A DNA stretch of 64,000 nucleotides, taken from the NCBI GenBank assembly GCA_032622095.1, contig CP136064.1:255791863-255855862 (forward strand), read 5' to 3'. Positions 20,417-31,024 of this stretch are shown here, piece after piece; position 1 is the stretch's first letter, and each line of letters starts with the position of its first letter. Below the pieces are notes generated by a model that searched no databases, had not been told where the DNA came from, and saw only the letters and a program-made list of their open reading frames with translations. The DNA comes from Siphonodentalium dalli (lineage: Eukaryota > Mollusca > Scaphopoda > Gadilida > Siphonodentaliidae). A program made the position numbers and the translations under genes.

Positions 20417-20723
20417 GTCGACGTTAGATACCGGTAGTCGACTAATCATTTCAACACTATCCGTAATCAGTCTAATTAAAATAACAGACCATTGAACAAG
20501 CTACACCTTCTATAATCTGAACAATTTCAAAGCTCTTTCCATTACCGCCGATATAAATAGCTTTTCCTGGAAATCCTTGTAGTATGACATCATGATTCAC
20601 ATTTTGCATTAAAAATAGTTTTATGATTGACAGATATCTGCTGTCGGTTTCATTTTTGCGAATAACAAAAAACGGGGCGAACTGTGGAAATTTTGAAAAT
20701 ACTTGATTCTCTTCTCCTTGGTA
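20417..20723. other. Spacer without recognised features
   Basis: About 300 bp. CATTTTTGCGAATAACAAAA and similar single-copy text; nothing supported. Confidence 0.4.
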
Positions 20724-20727
20724 TTAA

Positions 20728-21119
20728 CCCTTTACCCAACAATCCGGCCAAAACCGGCCAAATAAAGCTTCAACAGCCTAAAATATCTTCGGTCTGTCTC
20801 AATAGAACCATACAAATATGGATATCATTGGAACCGGCTCCTTGACCACATTGTGATAGTTACAGTTATGCCCTGTGCCAATGCATTCTCTTATATATGC
20901 GAGTCGACCATAGGTCGCCTCGCATATATAAGAGAATGCATTGGCCTAAAACAAATCTTTTTTTAACACTTTTTACCATTTTTTCTTACATGCTTTAACA
21001 TTTTTATAATTTTTAATGTGTTAAGCCAATGCATTCTCTTATATATGCGAGGCGACCTATGGTCGACTCGCATATATAAGAGAATGCATTGGCACAGGGC
21101 CCTTCTGTTGGGTAAAGGG
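20728..21119. mobile_element. Family B TTAA element, copy 2 (inverted relative to copy 1)
   Basis: 392 bp, same length as copy 1 in the other orientation. CCCTTTACCCAACAATCCGG to GTTGGGTAAAGGG with TTAA at 20724-20727 and 21120-21123. Two complete 69-bp palindromes. The conserved interior includes CTTCAACAGCCTAAAATATC and TGACCACATTGTGATAGTTA. Confidence 0.9.
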
Positions 21120-21336
21120 TTAAAGTTGCTAGGTATTATTGGTCAATTCTGGATTCTTCATAGACACTTTTTAGTGTTTAGTTAGTTGATTGTTGTCATA
21201 ATCTCTAAGTAAGTAAACTCTGTGTGACAGAAAATTTATTGTGCTATTTTCAGTTATGTCACTTACATGTATGTGGCAAATTAAATGCCTCAAAATATCT
21301 GGTCAGTTTCAATTTGGGCTCCGTCACGGAGAGGGT

Positions 21337-21351
21337 GGGGGGGGGGGGGGG
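21337..21351 (+). repeat. Poly-G tract (15 G)
   Basis: A run of 15 G after GAGAGGGT. Quadruplex-prone and likely length-variable. Confidence 0.8.
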
Positions 21352-21590
21352 CATGTTATGACGTTGCCTGTTATTGACTAATGTAGAGTGGCTGATAGGA
21401 TCCCTGACTGACTCATAGATTATTTACTTCTGACATTCTTGTCTGCACATTGCTGTCAGCTCTGACGGGAAATCTTTGTACAAATCGCATCCCTATGTTA
21501 TCGTGTTGTATTAGATAGGACACACGCTCTGAATGACAAATGAATCTCTTCTCTATGTTATCGTCCAGATGAATTGCTTTTCCTACGTTA

Positions 21591-22044
21591 TCGTCTGGAT
21601 ATAGTGTGTCTGACATTTGCAGAATGAGGCCCCAGAGGGTGAATTTAGTGATGCTGCCCTGCACAGTGGGCTAACATCAGCAAATCGCCCTCTGGGAAAC
21701 TCATTCTGCTTAGACCTCATCTTCTGGGAAGTATCTATAGTCACAAATGAACATTGTATTTTAGTTACTTTTTCCCTTCTGTTCAGTTTCTATATCATCT
21801 AATTTTCAGAAGATAAATTACATAATCAAAGTGACTAATGTTATCGTGTTGTATTAAATAGGCCAACTTCAACTGGGGATATTCAATCGGATCCTAGGTC
21901 TCCTATAGCAGTTGAGGCCTCAACAGAATGAGGTTCCCAGAGGATGAATGTGGTGATGGTAGCCCATCATGCAGTATAGCATCACTAAATTCACCCTCTG
22001 GGGACCTCATGCTGCAAATGTCAGACACACTATATCCAGACTTG
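21591..22044. mobile_element. Family E full element
   Basis: Left GTCTGGATATAGTGTGTCTG, right CAGACACACTATATCCAGAC plus TTG, two palindromes (one decayed: CATCAGCAAATCGCCCTCTG) and the standard interior read in reverse (AGTTTCTATATCATCTAATT, CAACTTCAACTGGGGA). Contains GTTATCGTGTTGTATTA, also found just outside it at about 21500. Confidence 0.8.
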
Positions 22045-23603
22045 GTCAAGCATTAGATTCACAGAACGCTCGGTACGACAAACAAATCTCTTTCCTATGA
22101 TATCGTGTAGTATTTAGTTAACATTGGCACACTATGTATAACCAGGGTTTCCGCCAGGGGAAAATAAATGAGTCCGTATTTCAGCCATATTGAGGAAACA
22201 TATAAAATGTCAGGGCGACCATGGTTTGTCCTGTCCGGAGAAAATTTTTGTATTTGTCACTGAACAGTAGTCATTTCCATGCACCTGAGATACACCAAAG
22301 CTATGTATATTACTCAAGATGATCATTTCTGTGGGTGCATTAATTCTGTTGATGGTACCCAGAGCATTGGTAATGAAATTACGCACGTGAGACCACCATC
22401 TGATTGAAGACTAAATAAATGAACAAGCTAAGTGTAACAGTATTTCCAAATTTATAGGATTCTGACAGGTATATTTAAACACTAAAAAGCATCTATGCAT
22501 TGACCAATAATACTAGTATTGCTAGCTAGGAGAATTGAATTAAGTATTTCCAAATTTTTTAACAGGTAGCTACCATGAAAATGAGATACATTCTGTCAAT
22601 CGTAAAACTTTGTGCGCAGTGACGTCATACTGCAGAAGATATTTATATGAATGGTATGAAACGCGTAGCTTGTTCAATAGTCTGCATTAGTCCAACAACC
22701 ATAGTTAGGACCACTGCTATGAACAGTTTTAGCTCCTGTGTTATGAAATGCAATTGAGTTTTGGCAGGAAATGTGAACATGTGCGTTGTTGTTGGTGCGT
22801 TTGTGCTTGTGGCCCCATGCGGGATAACGAAACAATTATTGACCGTACTTTCACTTTATCTCCATATTGAGGGATATTTTTTGAAAGGGATCTCAGAGCG
22901 TGAGTAATTTCATCAACAGAAATCCCGTGCACAAAATATCCATACTCAGCAGTCTGGCATTCTTTGATGTTACCGCGACATTTTCATGTGTAGTACATTG
23001 TTTACAATTACAAATAACATCTCTATTTGACCGCACACCAAACATTGCGTTGTAGTTTTGGCGCTTTTATTTCAAAGGGTTACACTGTACCAGTAACATA
23101 CTGTGTTCAATTGACCCGCCTTTTCACCAGTATTCTGTTTAACCTTTGAACTCCTGTTGCAGTAGGATTCTTTTTATGGTAGATTGCATATCATCAGCGA
23201 GGGGAATGAGGCCGTTACACGAATGCTGAGCCGTAGTAATGGAAACCCTGGTATAACAGATGATTTGCTTCTCCCCAAGTTATCATGTGATATTAGGTAC
23301 ACCATAATCTGTATTAACGTATTAATATCCTGTATTGGATGTAATGATAATCGCTTCCCAGTGGAGGTTTCTGTGCACTATTATCGCAGTACATACCAGT
23401 AGACCCGTTATTACACAATCTCATGTTATCGTAATAATCTGCCAGCCCACTTTATTGGATTTATCGGACATATTACTGAGGATTATGATCCATTGTGATT
23501 AAGTGTCATGTAGGCTCGTCCTGCATGTGTGCATGCCATGTCTGCACTGCCGTATGCGCGTCCTGCATATCATGTGCACACCATGTCTGCATCGTCTCGT
23601 GCA
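22045..23603. other. 1.5 kb without recognised features
   Basis: No repeat family dominates. Single motifs only: CAGGGTTTCCGCCAGGGG at 22144 (hAT-terminus-like, no partner), TGACGTCA at 22620, and two related words with ATTTGCTTCTCC..TTATC near 23265 and 21570. Open frames of 63-72 residues lack recognisable features. Confidence 0.4.
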
Positions 23604-24265
23604 CAAGCCTGCAAATAGTGTGTCTGTCATTTGCAAGCCTTGAAATAGGGTGTCTGTCATTTGCAGAATGAGGTCCCCAGAGGGTGAATTTAGTGATGCT
23701 ACCCCGCATAGCAGGCTAGCATCACCAAATTTACCCTCTGGGAACCTAATTTTGCTTAGGCCTCAACTGCTATGGGAGACCTTCAGATTGAAGTCCCCAA
23801 TTCTGCAAATGACAGACACCCTATTTCAAGGCTTGGTCATTTGTAGAATGAGTTCTCCAGAGGGTGAATTTAGTGATGCTATCCTGCATGGTGGGCTAGC
23901 ATCACCAAATTTACCCTCTGGGAACCTAATTTTGCTTAGGCCTCAACTGCTATGGGAGACCTTCAGATTGAAGTCCCCAATTTGAAGTTGGTGATATTCT
24001 CCCATTACCAGTAGTCGCCTCGATTTAGCATGTTATCTTTTACAAATTGGGGATGTACATGTATACATATACATATAGAAGGAAAATTAACTAAAAACAA
24101 AGTTAATTGTAGACTATAGATACATCCCAGAAGATGAGGCCTAAGCAGAATTAGGTCCCCAGAGGGTGAATTTGGTGATGCTAGCCCACTGTACAGGATA
24201 GCATCACTAAATTCACCCTCTGGGGACCTCATTGTGCAAATGACAGACACACTATTTGCAGGTTG
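23604..24265. mobile_element. Family E element containing a second E element
   Basis: Outer copy: starts CAAGCCTGCAAATAGTGTGT, interrupted at 23634, resumes at 23844 with GTAGAATGAGTTCTCCAGAG, and ends ACACACTATTTGCAGGTTG. Two palindromes and the standard interior with TACATGTATACATATACATA inserted. Confidence 0.85.
23634..23835. mobile_element. Inner family E element (202 bp) with perfect 8-bp TSD
   Basis: CAAGCCTTGAAATAGGGTGT to ACCCTATTTCAAGGCTTG, flanked by GTCATTTG at 23626-23633 and 23836-23843. The target word is part of the outer E element, so the insertion is unambiguous. Its segment from the palindrome to CAGATTGAAGTCCCCAATT is almost identical to the outer element's 23875-23985. 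Confidence 0.9.
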
Positions 24266-24351
24266 CACTACTAGCCTTTTAATATTGATTAGTTATTCAT
24301 TAAAGATGAGATGCATTTCCTCATTAATTTCCAGCTGTTTATGTGTGAGAT

Positions 24352-24763
24352 CAAGCCTGAGTTTAGTGTGATTGACGTTTGCAGAATGAGGTCCCCAGAG
24401 GGTGTATTTAGTGATGCTATCCCGCATAGCAGGCTAGCATCACTAAATTCAGCCTCTGGAAACCTCATTCTGCATGGCCTCATCTGCTATGGGAGACATA
24501 TTGAAGACTCAGATTGAAGTTCCCAAATGATGAATATTGTGATGTACACCCATTGGGAACCTCAATTATTTAATGTGTCGTCTGCCAATTAGGGGACATA
24601 GAGAAACTAAACTAAAAGAAAAGAAGAAATTTCTTTTGAAATTTGATAATAAAGAAACTTTCCAGAGGAGATGAGGCCTAAGTAGAATGATGTCCCCCAG
24701 AGGGTGAATTTAGTGATGCTAGCCTATGGGGACCTCATTCTGCAAATGACATGAATCAGGTTG
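24352..24763. mobile_element. Family E element (GTTTAGTG subfamily)
   Basis: CAAGCCTGAGTTTAGTGTGA, first palindrome with CAGAGGGTGTATTTAGTG, interior GAAATTTGATAATAAAGAAA shared with 17475, second palindrome reduced. Right end degraded (AAATGACATGAATCAGG). Confidence 0.8.
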
Positions 24764-24800
24764 CCACTGGGGTCCCCAATTGACCAATCATTTAGTTTAG

Positions 24801-24934
24801 CCATGGTTTTAGTGCTACAGGTCAAAGTTCTGGAGTAGCATTTCCATATACCGGTATGACGCTTTTGAATATTCTTGACTTCCATATATGGAAATGCTAC
24901 TCCAGAACTTTGACATGTAGCACTAAAACCATGG
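24801..24934. repeat. Foldback: 50-bp arms, 35-bp loop
   Basis: CCATGGTTTTAGTGCTACAG..GGAGTAGCATTTCCATATA is answered by CATATATGGAAATGCTACTC..TGTAGCACTAAAACCATGG with roughly one difference. Not a member of the other families seen here. A transcript across it would form a long hairpin. Confidence 0.85.
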
Positions 24935-24999
24935 AACCGGACTTGGTGGATCCAATATGGTCGCGAGTTAGTGACAGGGTGTATTGACCAGTCATTTTA

Positions 25000-26230
25000 T
25001 CTGCTGTCAATATCACTTTATCACTATATCACTATCGAACTGGCTCTTGGCATCGTATCATCAGAGAATATGGTGAGACTACACTATGCATCTTACAACT
25101 GAGCCACCATGGCTCCCAATTGACCAGTCATTTTATCTGCAATCATTATCATTAAATTACTATTGAGTCCGCACTCCGCACTCGGCATCATCTCACAAGA
25201 TTGTCATGTGTCTGCTGTCGGTATTACTATTGAATCGTCACTCGGCATCGTCTCATCAGATTGTCATGTGTCTGACTGTTGTTATCACAATTGAACAGCA
25301 CTAGGCTAGAGCATCTGGGAAAAATACACCAGGCGCCTTAAAACTAAGACACAGTGAGGGGATCCGGGTGGGGGGGGGGGGGGGGCATGGGCCCAATTGA
25401 TAATTTATCTGCCATCATTTTCTTCGTTGAACAGCGAACAGAACTAGGCTTGTGTCAATGTGGGGGGGGGGGGAAGATGCACCTTATAACTGAGCCAACA
25501 ACTGGGTGGGGCTGCCTGTCAATCATCTCCTGTCATTGTCACTATCGAACCAAAACCGCATGAGGCTTTGTCTCATTATTAATCATTCGAGTATCGGGTG
25601 ATGGTGATACTGACTGTGCCATGCACCTTACAACTGAGCCACTTGTCATTCATCTGATGTCATTATCACTACCGGAATGATGCCCTGTCTCTAATGTTAG
25701 AGTATCAGGTGATACTTACTGCGCCATGCACCTTACAACTGAGACACCTGTCAATCATCTGATGTCATCACTTTTGAACTGAAACCGGCATGATGCTTTG
25801 TCTCTAATGTTAGAGTATCAAGTGATACTGACTGCGCCATGCGCCTTACGATTGAGCCAACAACAGGGTGGGGTGACCTGTCAATCATCTCGTGTCATTA
25901 TCGCTATCGAACTGAAACCGTCATGAGGCTTTGTCTCATTATGAATCATTTGAGTATCGGGTAATACTGACTGCACCATGCACCTTAAAACTGAGCCAAC
26001 AACTGGGTGGGGCGACCTGTCAACCATCTCCTGTCATTATCGCTATCGAACTGAAACAGGCATGATGCTTTGTCTCTAATGTTAGAGTATTGGGTAATAC
26101 TGACTGCACCATGCACCTTAAAACTGAGCCAACAACAGGGTGGGGCGACCTGTCAATCATCTCCTGTCATTATCACTATCGAACTGAAACTGGCATGAGG
26201 CTTTGTCTCATTAGAGTATCTTGTGAAAAT
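25000..26230. repeat. Tandem array N (about 140-bp units) with tRNA-like A-box words on the minus strand
   Basis: About seven diverged units: GTCATTATCACTATCGAACT, GGCATGAGGCTTTGTCTC, AGAGTATCGGGTGATACTGA, GCGCCATGCACCTTACAACT, GAGCCAACAACTGGGTGGGG. Read on the minus strand, each has a word like TTGGCTCAGTTGTAAGGTGC, close to the tRNA A box TRGCNNAGYNGG. Two poly-G runs (25370-25385 and 25462-25473) lie inside. Probably a tandemly amplified tRNA-derived SINE piece; inference. Confidence 0.7.
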
Positions 26231-26499
26231 CCCTTCAAATGATCTGAATGTTTACATAACAAGTTGGTAAATAAATCCATAACACAGCGCTGGGGAACAT
26301 GCCCTCGAGCTGTGTACTGCACTAAGTCAACACATCACCAGTCATGTTGGCTTAGTAATCTTACAATAATAGCATGCATAACCTTCGACCTTTGTGAGGT
26401 CAAATGTCAAGCAGAAGATAGTTCCAGATTTAACACACACATGCTGAATAGAGCAAAACAGGTGCCTCAAATTTCCCCATCCTGTCCTATTGTGATTGA

Positions 26500-26935
26500 A
26501 CACAATACAAATTTATTTGAAGGGATGCAGACATTATCAGTGTGTTGCTATCAAAGTAATGTAATGGGAGTACAGTGTCAGATATTTCCCAACAATTTAA
26601 TGCTTTCATGATTTTTTTCACTCAGAGGTGAGAACAACTGAATGCAATTTGAATGAATGAATGAATTTATTCAACAAGAATACAAGTGTTATGCCGAGCA
26701 TAATTGCTGAAGAATGTAATTAAAGTTAGGCCTATATACCATGGGTCACAATTATATATGAATGAAATAAGTACTACGTACTTAACTGTAATCCTTAAAA
26801 AAATCAACAGCATTGGAAGAATGGAGTCTAAGGCGCTAATAGGTCCTAGGGCTGTTAATCATTCCGAGAGGGCTGTCAATAAAATACCACAATGCCCGGC
26901 AAAGTCATGTTATTACAATAATTCTTACTGATTTG
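26500..26935. repeat. Direct duplication P, left copy
   Basis: GCAGACATTATCAGTGTGTT, ATCAAAGTAATGTAATGGGA, AATGAATGAATGAATTTATT, AACAAGAATACAAGTGTTAT and AGGCCTATATACCAT match 27190-27510 in order. (GAAT)n beside AATTTATTC resembles, on the minus strand, the tail of a LINE or SINE ending in (ATTC)n. Confidence 0.8.
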
Positions 26936-26957
26936 TTCATGTACTAACTTTGAAATA

Positions 26958-27172
26958 CGGTAATGCCCTAAGTAATCGACTCCTTTAACCACAGCAGAAT
27001 TATGGGTAACATTTCAGGATTTAGTCGGAAATATGGCTTGTTGCCATTCATTGGAAAGCTCTCACTGAGAGCTTTCCGATGAATGGCAACAAGCCATATT
27101 TCCGACTAAATCCTGAAAAGTTACCCATAATTCTGCTGTGGTTAAAGGAGTCAATTACTTAGGGCATTACTG
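26958..27172. mobile_element. Family A palindromic MITE
   Basis: CGGTAATGCCC (first A mutated to G) to GGGCATTACTG with TA flanks; near-perfect arms, centre CTCTCACTGAGAG. It lies exactly between the two P duplicates. Confidence 0.9.
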
Positions 27173-27189
27173 TAGCCTTATGGATAAGA

Positions 27190-27515
27190 AATGAAGGGCT
27201 GCATACATTATCAGTGTGTTGCTATCAAAGTAATGTAATGGGAGCGCAGTGTCAGATATTTCCAACAATTTAATGCTTTCATGATTTTTTTTCACTCAGA
27301 GACGAGAACAATTAAATGCAATTTGAATGAATGAATGAATGAATTTATTCAACAAGAATACAAGTGTTATTCAGAGCATTATTACTGAAGAATGTAATTA
27401 AAGTTAGGCCTATATACCATCGGTCACAATAAAAAAATGAAGGAAATAAGTACTATGTACTTCAACTGTAATCCTTAAAAAAAAGTCAACTGCATTGGAA
27501 GAATTTTTAACATAC
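27190..27515. repeat. Direct duplication P, right copy
   Basis: Same order as 26500-26815 with about 5-8 percent differences by eye and one extra GAAT unit. The right copy ends with CATTGGAAGAA, as does the left. Confidence 0.8.
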
Positions 27516-27728
27516 CGGTAAGTTAAGGCGGAGACCGACACTATCAGAGTTGAGATCTTGGTTGTGATCTTACATGCAATTAGGCTTAATCATAACTTAA
27601 GCTGATTACTCAAAGTACACACATCGCTTACACTTCTAAAGTTTTTAGTGTGTTTCAGAAAAGAAACATTCTATAAAATAGTTTAACAATTGAATACAAC
27701 AACTACCATTGTTGATTACATACCGGTA

Positions 27729-27963
27729 CAGTAATGCCCTAAATAATCGACCCCTTAACCACAGCAGAATTATGGGTAATTTAGTCGGATTTAGTCGGAA
27801 ATATGGCTTGTTGCCATTCATTGGAAAGCTCTCAGTGAGAGCATCGGAAAGCTCTCAGTGAGAGCTTTCCGGTGAATGGCAACATGCCATATTTCCAACT
27901 AGATCCTGAAAAATTACCCATAATACTGCTGTGGTTAAGGGTCGATTATTTAGGGCACTACTG
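27729..27963. mobile_element. Family A MITE with duplicated centre
   Basis: CAGTAATGCCCTAAATAATC to AGGGCACTACTG. The central CGGAAAGCTCTCAGTGAGAG is present twice (27826-27866), lengthening the element to 235 bp. ATTTAGTCGGATTTAGTCGG is also a local duplication. Confidence 0.85.
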
Positions 27964-28931
27964 TACCTGTAGCGGCACAACATTGTAATGTACAGAATGG
28001 TATTTAATGGGGAGGTTAAGCAACCAATTCTTAATTGAGATTTCCATTCAAATCTCGGGAGCAAAAGTTACAGATTTGGAAATACATGTATATCTGGTAG
28101 TGATTTCATACAGTATTGAAAACAATACACAAGTATATTTATGGAACTTGTTTTAATAGAATTTTAGTGTATTTAATTTTATACTGATTTTTATATGCCT
28201 GTATCCAGTGAAATGAATTTGGTTTGATTTCCGATTTGTGATTCCCTGAAAAGGATTGTAACCTGATATCTGGGCAAGTTTGTCAGTTGTTCTTCAGGAA
28301 TTGGCAATTTCTACCTACAGCGGGGTGATTTCCCTCCTAGATATTAATATATAAATGTATAAAGTATGTTTAAGCAAAGTGCCTTTCGATGTACATATAC
28401 ATGGACATGTATTAGCAGTTTCCTGTCACACACTGTCAAATCATAAAACCTCTTGATATCCTATGAGGCAGTAAAACTAGTTCCTGTTTCTGGTCGCCCA
28501 CCGCACTTCCTTGTTTCTTGCCAGTATCTACCAGAGCGCATTGTTTATCCGGATTAACTTTCTGTTGACCATTCTCACTGTTAAGCGATATGATATGCGT
28601 CAACATTATTTCATCAGCCTATAAGTTTGATACACTTTCTCATGGGGTTCCTCTTGAAAAGACCTTTAACTACATTTAATTAACTTGTTGTTATATTGAG
28701 CGAATTTTATACCATTACTCTAAGTGTTCCACATGCGCCTTTCTTCATTTCATTGGAAGTTTCCACCCTGCACATTGTTTATTTGGGTCTACGTTTATTT
28801 TATTTGCTCGTCCATCAGAAACTTGAGTATGTTTAGATACCAAAAATCACAGGGTGGATTTATATCTGTTTTCAGCTGCAGAGATTATTAGAAAATAGTG
28901 TAGCCAAAATTCAACCATTAAATTATACATG
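27964..28931. other. Nearly 1 kb without recognised features
   Basis: A/T-rich single-copy-looking DNA; no conserved frame, RNA or repeat word noticed. Confidence 0.4.
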
Positions 28932-29078
28932 CAGTAATGCACTAAATAATCGACTCCTTAACCACAGCAGAATTATGGGTAACTTTTCAGGATTTAGTCG
29001 GAAATATGGCTTGTTGCCATTCATCAGAAAGCTCTCAGTGAGACCTTTCCGATAGTGAGAGCTTTCCGATGAATGGCA
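28932..29078. mobile_element. Family A MITE, rearranged right half
   Basis: Complete left arm from CAGTAATGCACTAAATAATC. The right arm is replaced by a repeated centre (GTGAGACCTTTCCGATAGTGAGAGCTTTCC, split here for description) and stops at GAATGGCAGAAT. Confidence 0.75.
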
Positions 29079-29205
29079 GAATGAAGACTATGGAACATGT
29101 ATATCCCGTGTCTGAATGAAGACTATGGTACATGTATATCCCTATAACCCATGTCAGAATGAAGACTATGGTACATGTATATCCTTATATATGAAGACTT
29201 TATGC
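29078..29205. repeat. Short tandem repeat, three units
   Basis: GAATGAAGACTATGGTACAT followed by GTATATCCC or similar occurs three times with spacings of roughly 40-45 bp, then a partial ATGAAGAC. Confidence 0.75.
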
Positions 29206-29214
29206 ATGGTACAA

Positions 29215-29436
29215 AATGATCAATTTTATTTGATCTTATCCTGGAAAAATAAATACACCAGCATTATAATGGAATAAGTTCCAAGCGTACCCACCAGATA
29301 AATACTAGTTGGTGTTGTTTCCAATACCACATCATGTCACACTCAGAGGTACATGTATGTGCAACTCTGTAACTTTTGATCCACAGATTTGCATGGAAAT
29401 CTCCATTGAAAATTGGTCACTTGACCTCCCCCTTAA
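29215..29436. mobile_element. Family T element, copy 2 (left-truncated)
   Basis: Matches 5640-5829: AACATTCTAATGGAA-like text, CCAGATAAAT, ATTTGCATGGAAAT, and the terminus TCACTTGACCTCCCCCTTAA. Its terminal TTAA was used as target by the following C element. Confidence 0.7.
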
Positions 29437-29818
29437 CCCTTTCAGTGCCAGGGGGCGATCTCATCGGTCCTAATTTACGGTCTGTAAAATTGGCCCTAAA
29501 ATTTTTTTAAAACAAACTGGATAAAACCTTAGGGGCATGTTATAACTCAAAACTATCACCAAGTATTCATAGTAATAATTTTGATGCCCATGAAAAACGT
29601 AAGATTCCCTGGCACTAAACCACAAAATAAGTCTGTTAAAGAATATAAGAAACAATTATTAAAATTGTAAAAAAATAATAACAAATGATGAAAAATTGTT
29701 AGGCCAATGCATTCTCTTATATATGCGAGGCGACCTATGGTCGACTCGCATATAAAAGTGAATGCATTGGCACAGGGTATATGGGTTGATACAAAAATCG
29801 GACCTGGCACTGAAAGGG
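29437..29818. mobile_element. Family C TTAA element, full copy (382 bp)
   Basis: CCCTTTCAGTGCCAGGGGGC to GACCTGGCACTGAAAGGG with TTAA at 29433-29436 and 29819-29822. Left interior as in 10692-10967; then an A/T spacer, one 69-bp palindrome (29702-29770) with two changes, and CACAGGGTATATGGGTTGAT. Confidence 0.9.
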
Positions 29819-29879
29819 TTAAATCAGTTTATACAGGGACCAGCCAAGATGTTTCAAATTTAATTATTAGTGAGAAGTG

Positions 29880-30010
29880 GATTGTTATTACTAGTAAGGA
29901 GAAGTCATAATGGCTCACCATTATATTATCCAATAAATATTATGCAATACAATATCCCATTTATAAAATGATTAATCAGAAAATACAGTTTAAATATGCT
30001 GTAGGGACAT
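29880..30010. repeat. Family I fragment, inverted
   Basis: GGAGAAGTCATAATGGCTCA, AATATTATGCAATACAAT and TTATAAAATGATTAATCAGA match 62945-63075 in the same orientation and the complement of 41400-41580. Confidence 0.55.
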
Positions 30011-30084
30011 ACTAGTACCCTATGCATACTGGTGGATGTGAGAGGTTACTGATCTTATCCATGTTAAATGTGAGGAGTCCATAA

Positions 30085-30662
30085 TTCACATTTGGCCAAA
30101 AATGTTTTCATTTGGCAAAAGTTTTGGCAAGTCACTTTTTAATTCCTCAATAATAAAGTTGAAAAATATCGGTCAATCAATACCATTCATTTTAGAAAAC
30201 TATTACAATATAACTATATAAGTGGTGTTTATATGGTTTCGGAAATATTATCAGCTCCATTAGATGCAGTTAATCTGGTAACATTATTATCGATGGGTGG
30301 AGTGATTAACAATATTTAGTGTTGTGGTGGTGTTTACATAGCTAATCCTCTTGTGATATTCCCTTCTGATGAAGCAACTCTTCTACCATTTTATTGCCCG
30401 GTGATTGGTTTATTGTTGTATGATAAAACACAATAGATATGCGAGTATAATTATTAACTAACTGCTTTCCTATCGATATGAAACGTCAAAAGCGCGAGTG
30501 TCGAAACATAAAAGTCAATCAAGGTTGCAGAAAATGTTGCTATCAGGGATAACATTTGGCAAATTCTAATAGAATTTGGCAATAAATATTTTCATTTGGC
30601 AAAAATATTTTCATTTGGCAAATTATTTGGCAAAAGTTAATTTCGGTCCACCGCTGACCCTG
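30085..30662. mobile_element. Family R hAT-like element, copy 1
   Basis: About 578 bp, reverse complement of the R copy at 47066-47921 without its Q insert. Shared features are repeated TTTCATTTGGCAAA words near the ends, the interior TTTATTGTTGTATGATAAAA, and the right end CCACCGCTGACCCTG. The left terminus and TSD are eroded. No ORF remains. Confidence 0.7.
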
Positions 30663-31024
30663 GGCATGGTTGACCTGGCCGGCTCATCGCAAATTGAATC
30701 AAACAGGCATCATAGCTGGGATCCAATCAACAGTCTCAAAAAGGTCATCTAGGATGGACAGTGAACACATCAACACATGTCACCTTCAGGCCTTACCTCT
30801 CTTGACATATTGTTGGAGGGGATTTTCCCTCTGATCTGTTTATCTCTGAAATCTTTCACACTTTGGTAGTCTTTGTGGCGAACAGTCCCATCAATATTTA
30901 TTAGACACAAATTGGATTCTACAGCTCTTGCTGAAACAAACTGTTCTGATTGATTTCCTTATAAATTAGGTCTTCACTAAGATCAGCACTTAATAGTTTG
31001 TTTTCTGTTAACCCGTTATTAACT
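30663..31024. other. Spacer without recognised features
   Basis: About 360 bp, no family words or frames of note. Confidence 0.4.

Noticed and set aside
4554-20437. Recurrent short frames reading MNGNKPYFRLNPEKLPIIL
   Set aside because: This is the arm of family A translated; it appears in each copy irrespective of context and lacks any functional length.
22143-22160. hAT terminus CAGGGTTTCCGCCAGGGG
   Set aside because: No inverted partner or 8-bp duplication could be found within the following kilobases.
26264-26611. 115-codon open frame
   Set aside because: No recognised motif, runs into the P duplication (a retroelement-like tail), and no paralogue shows codon conservation. Not enough to call a gene.
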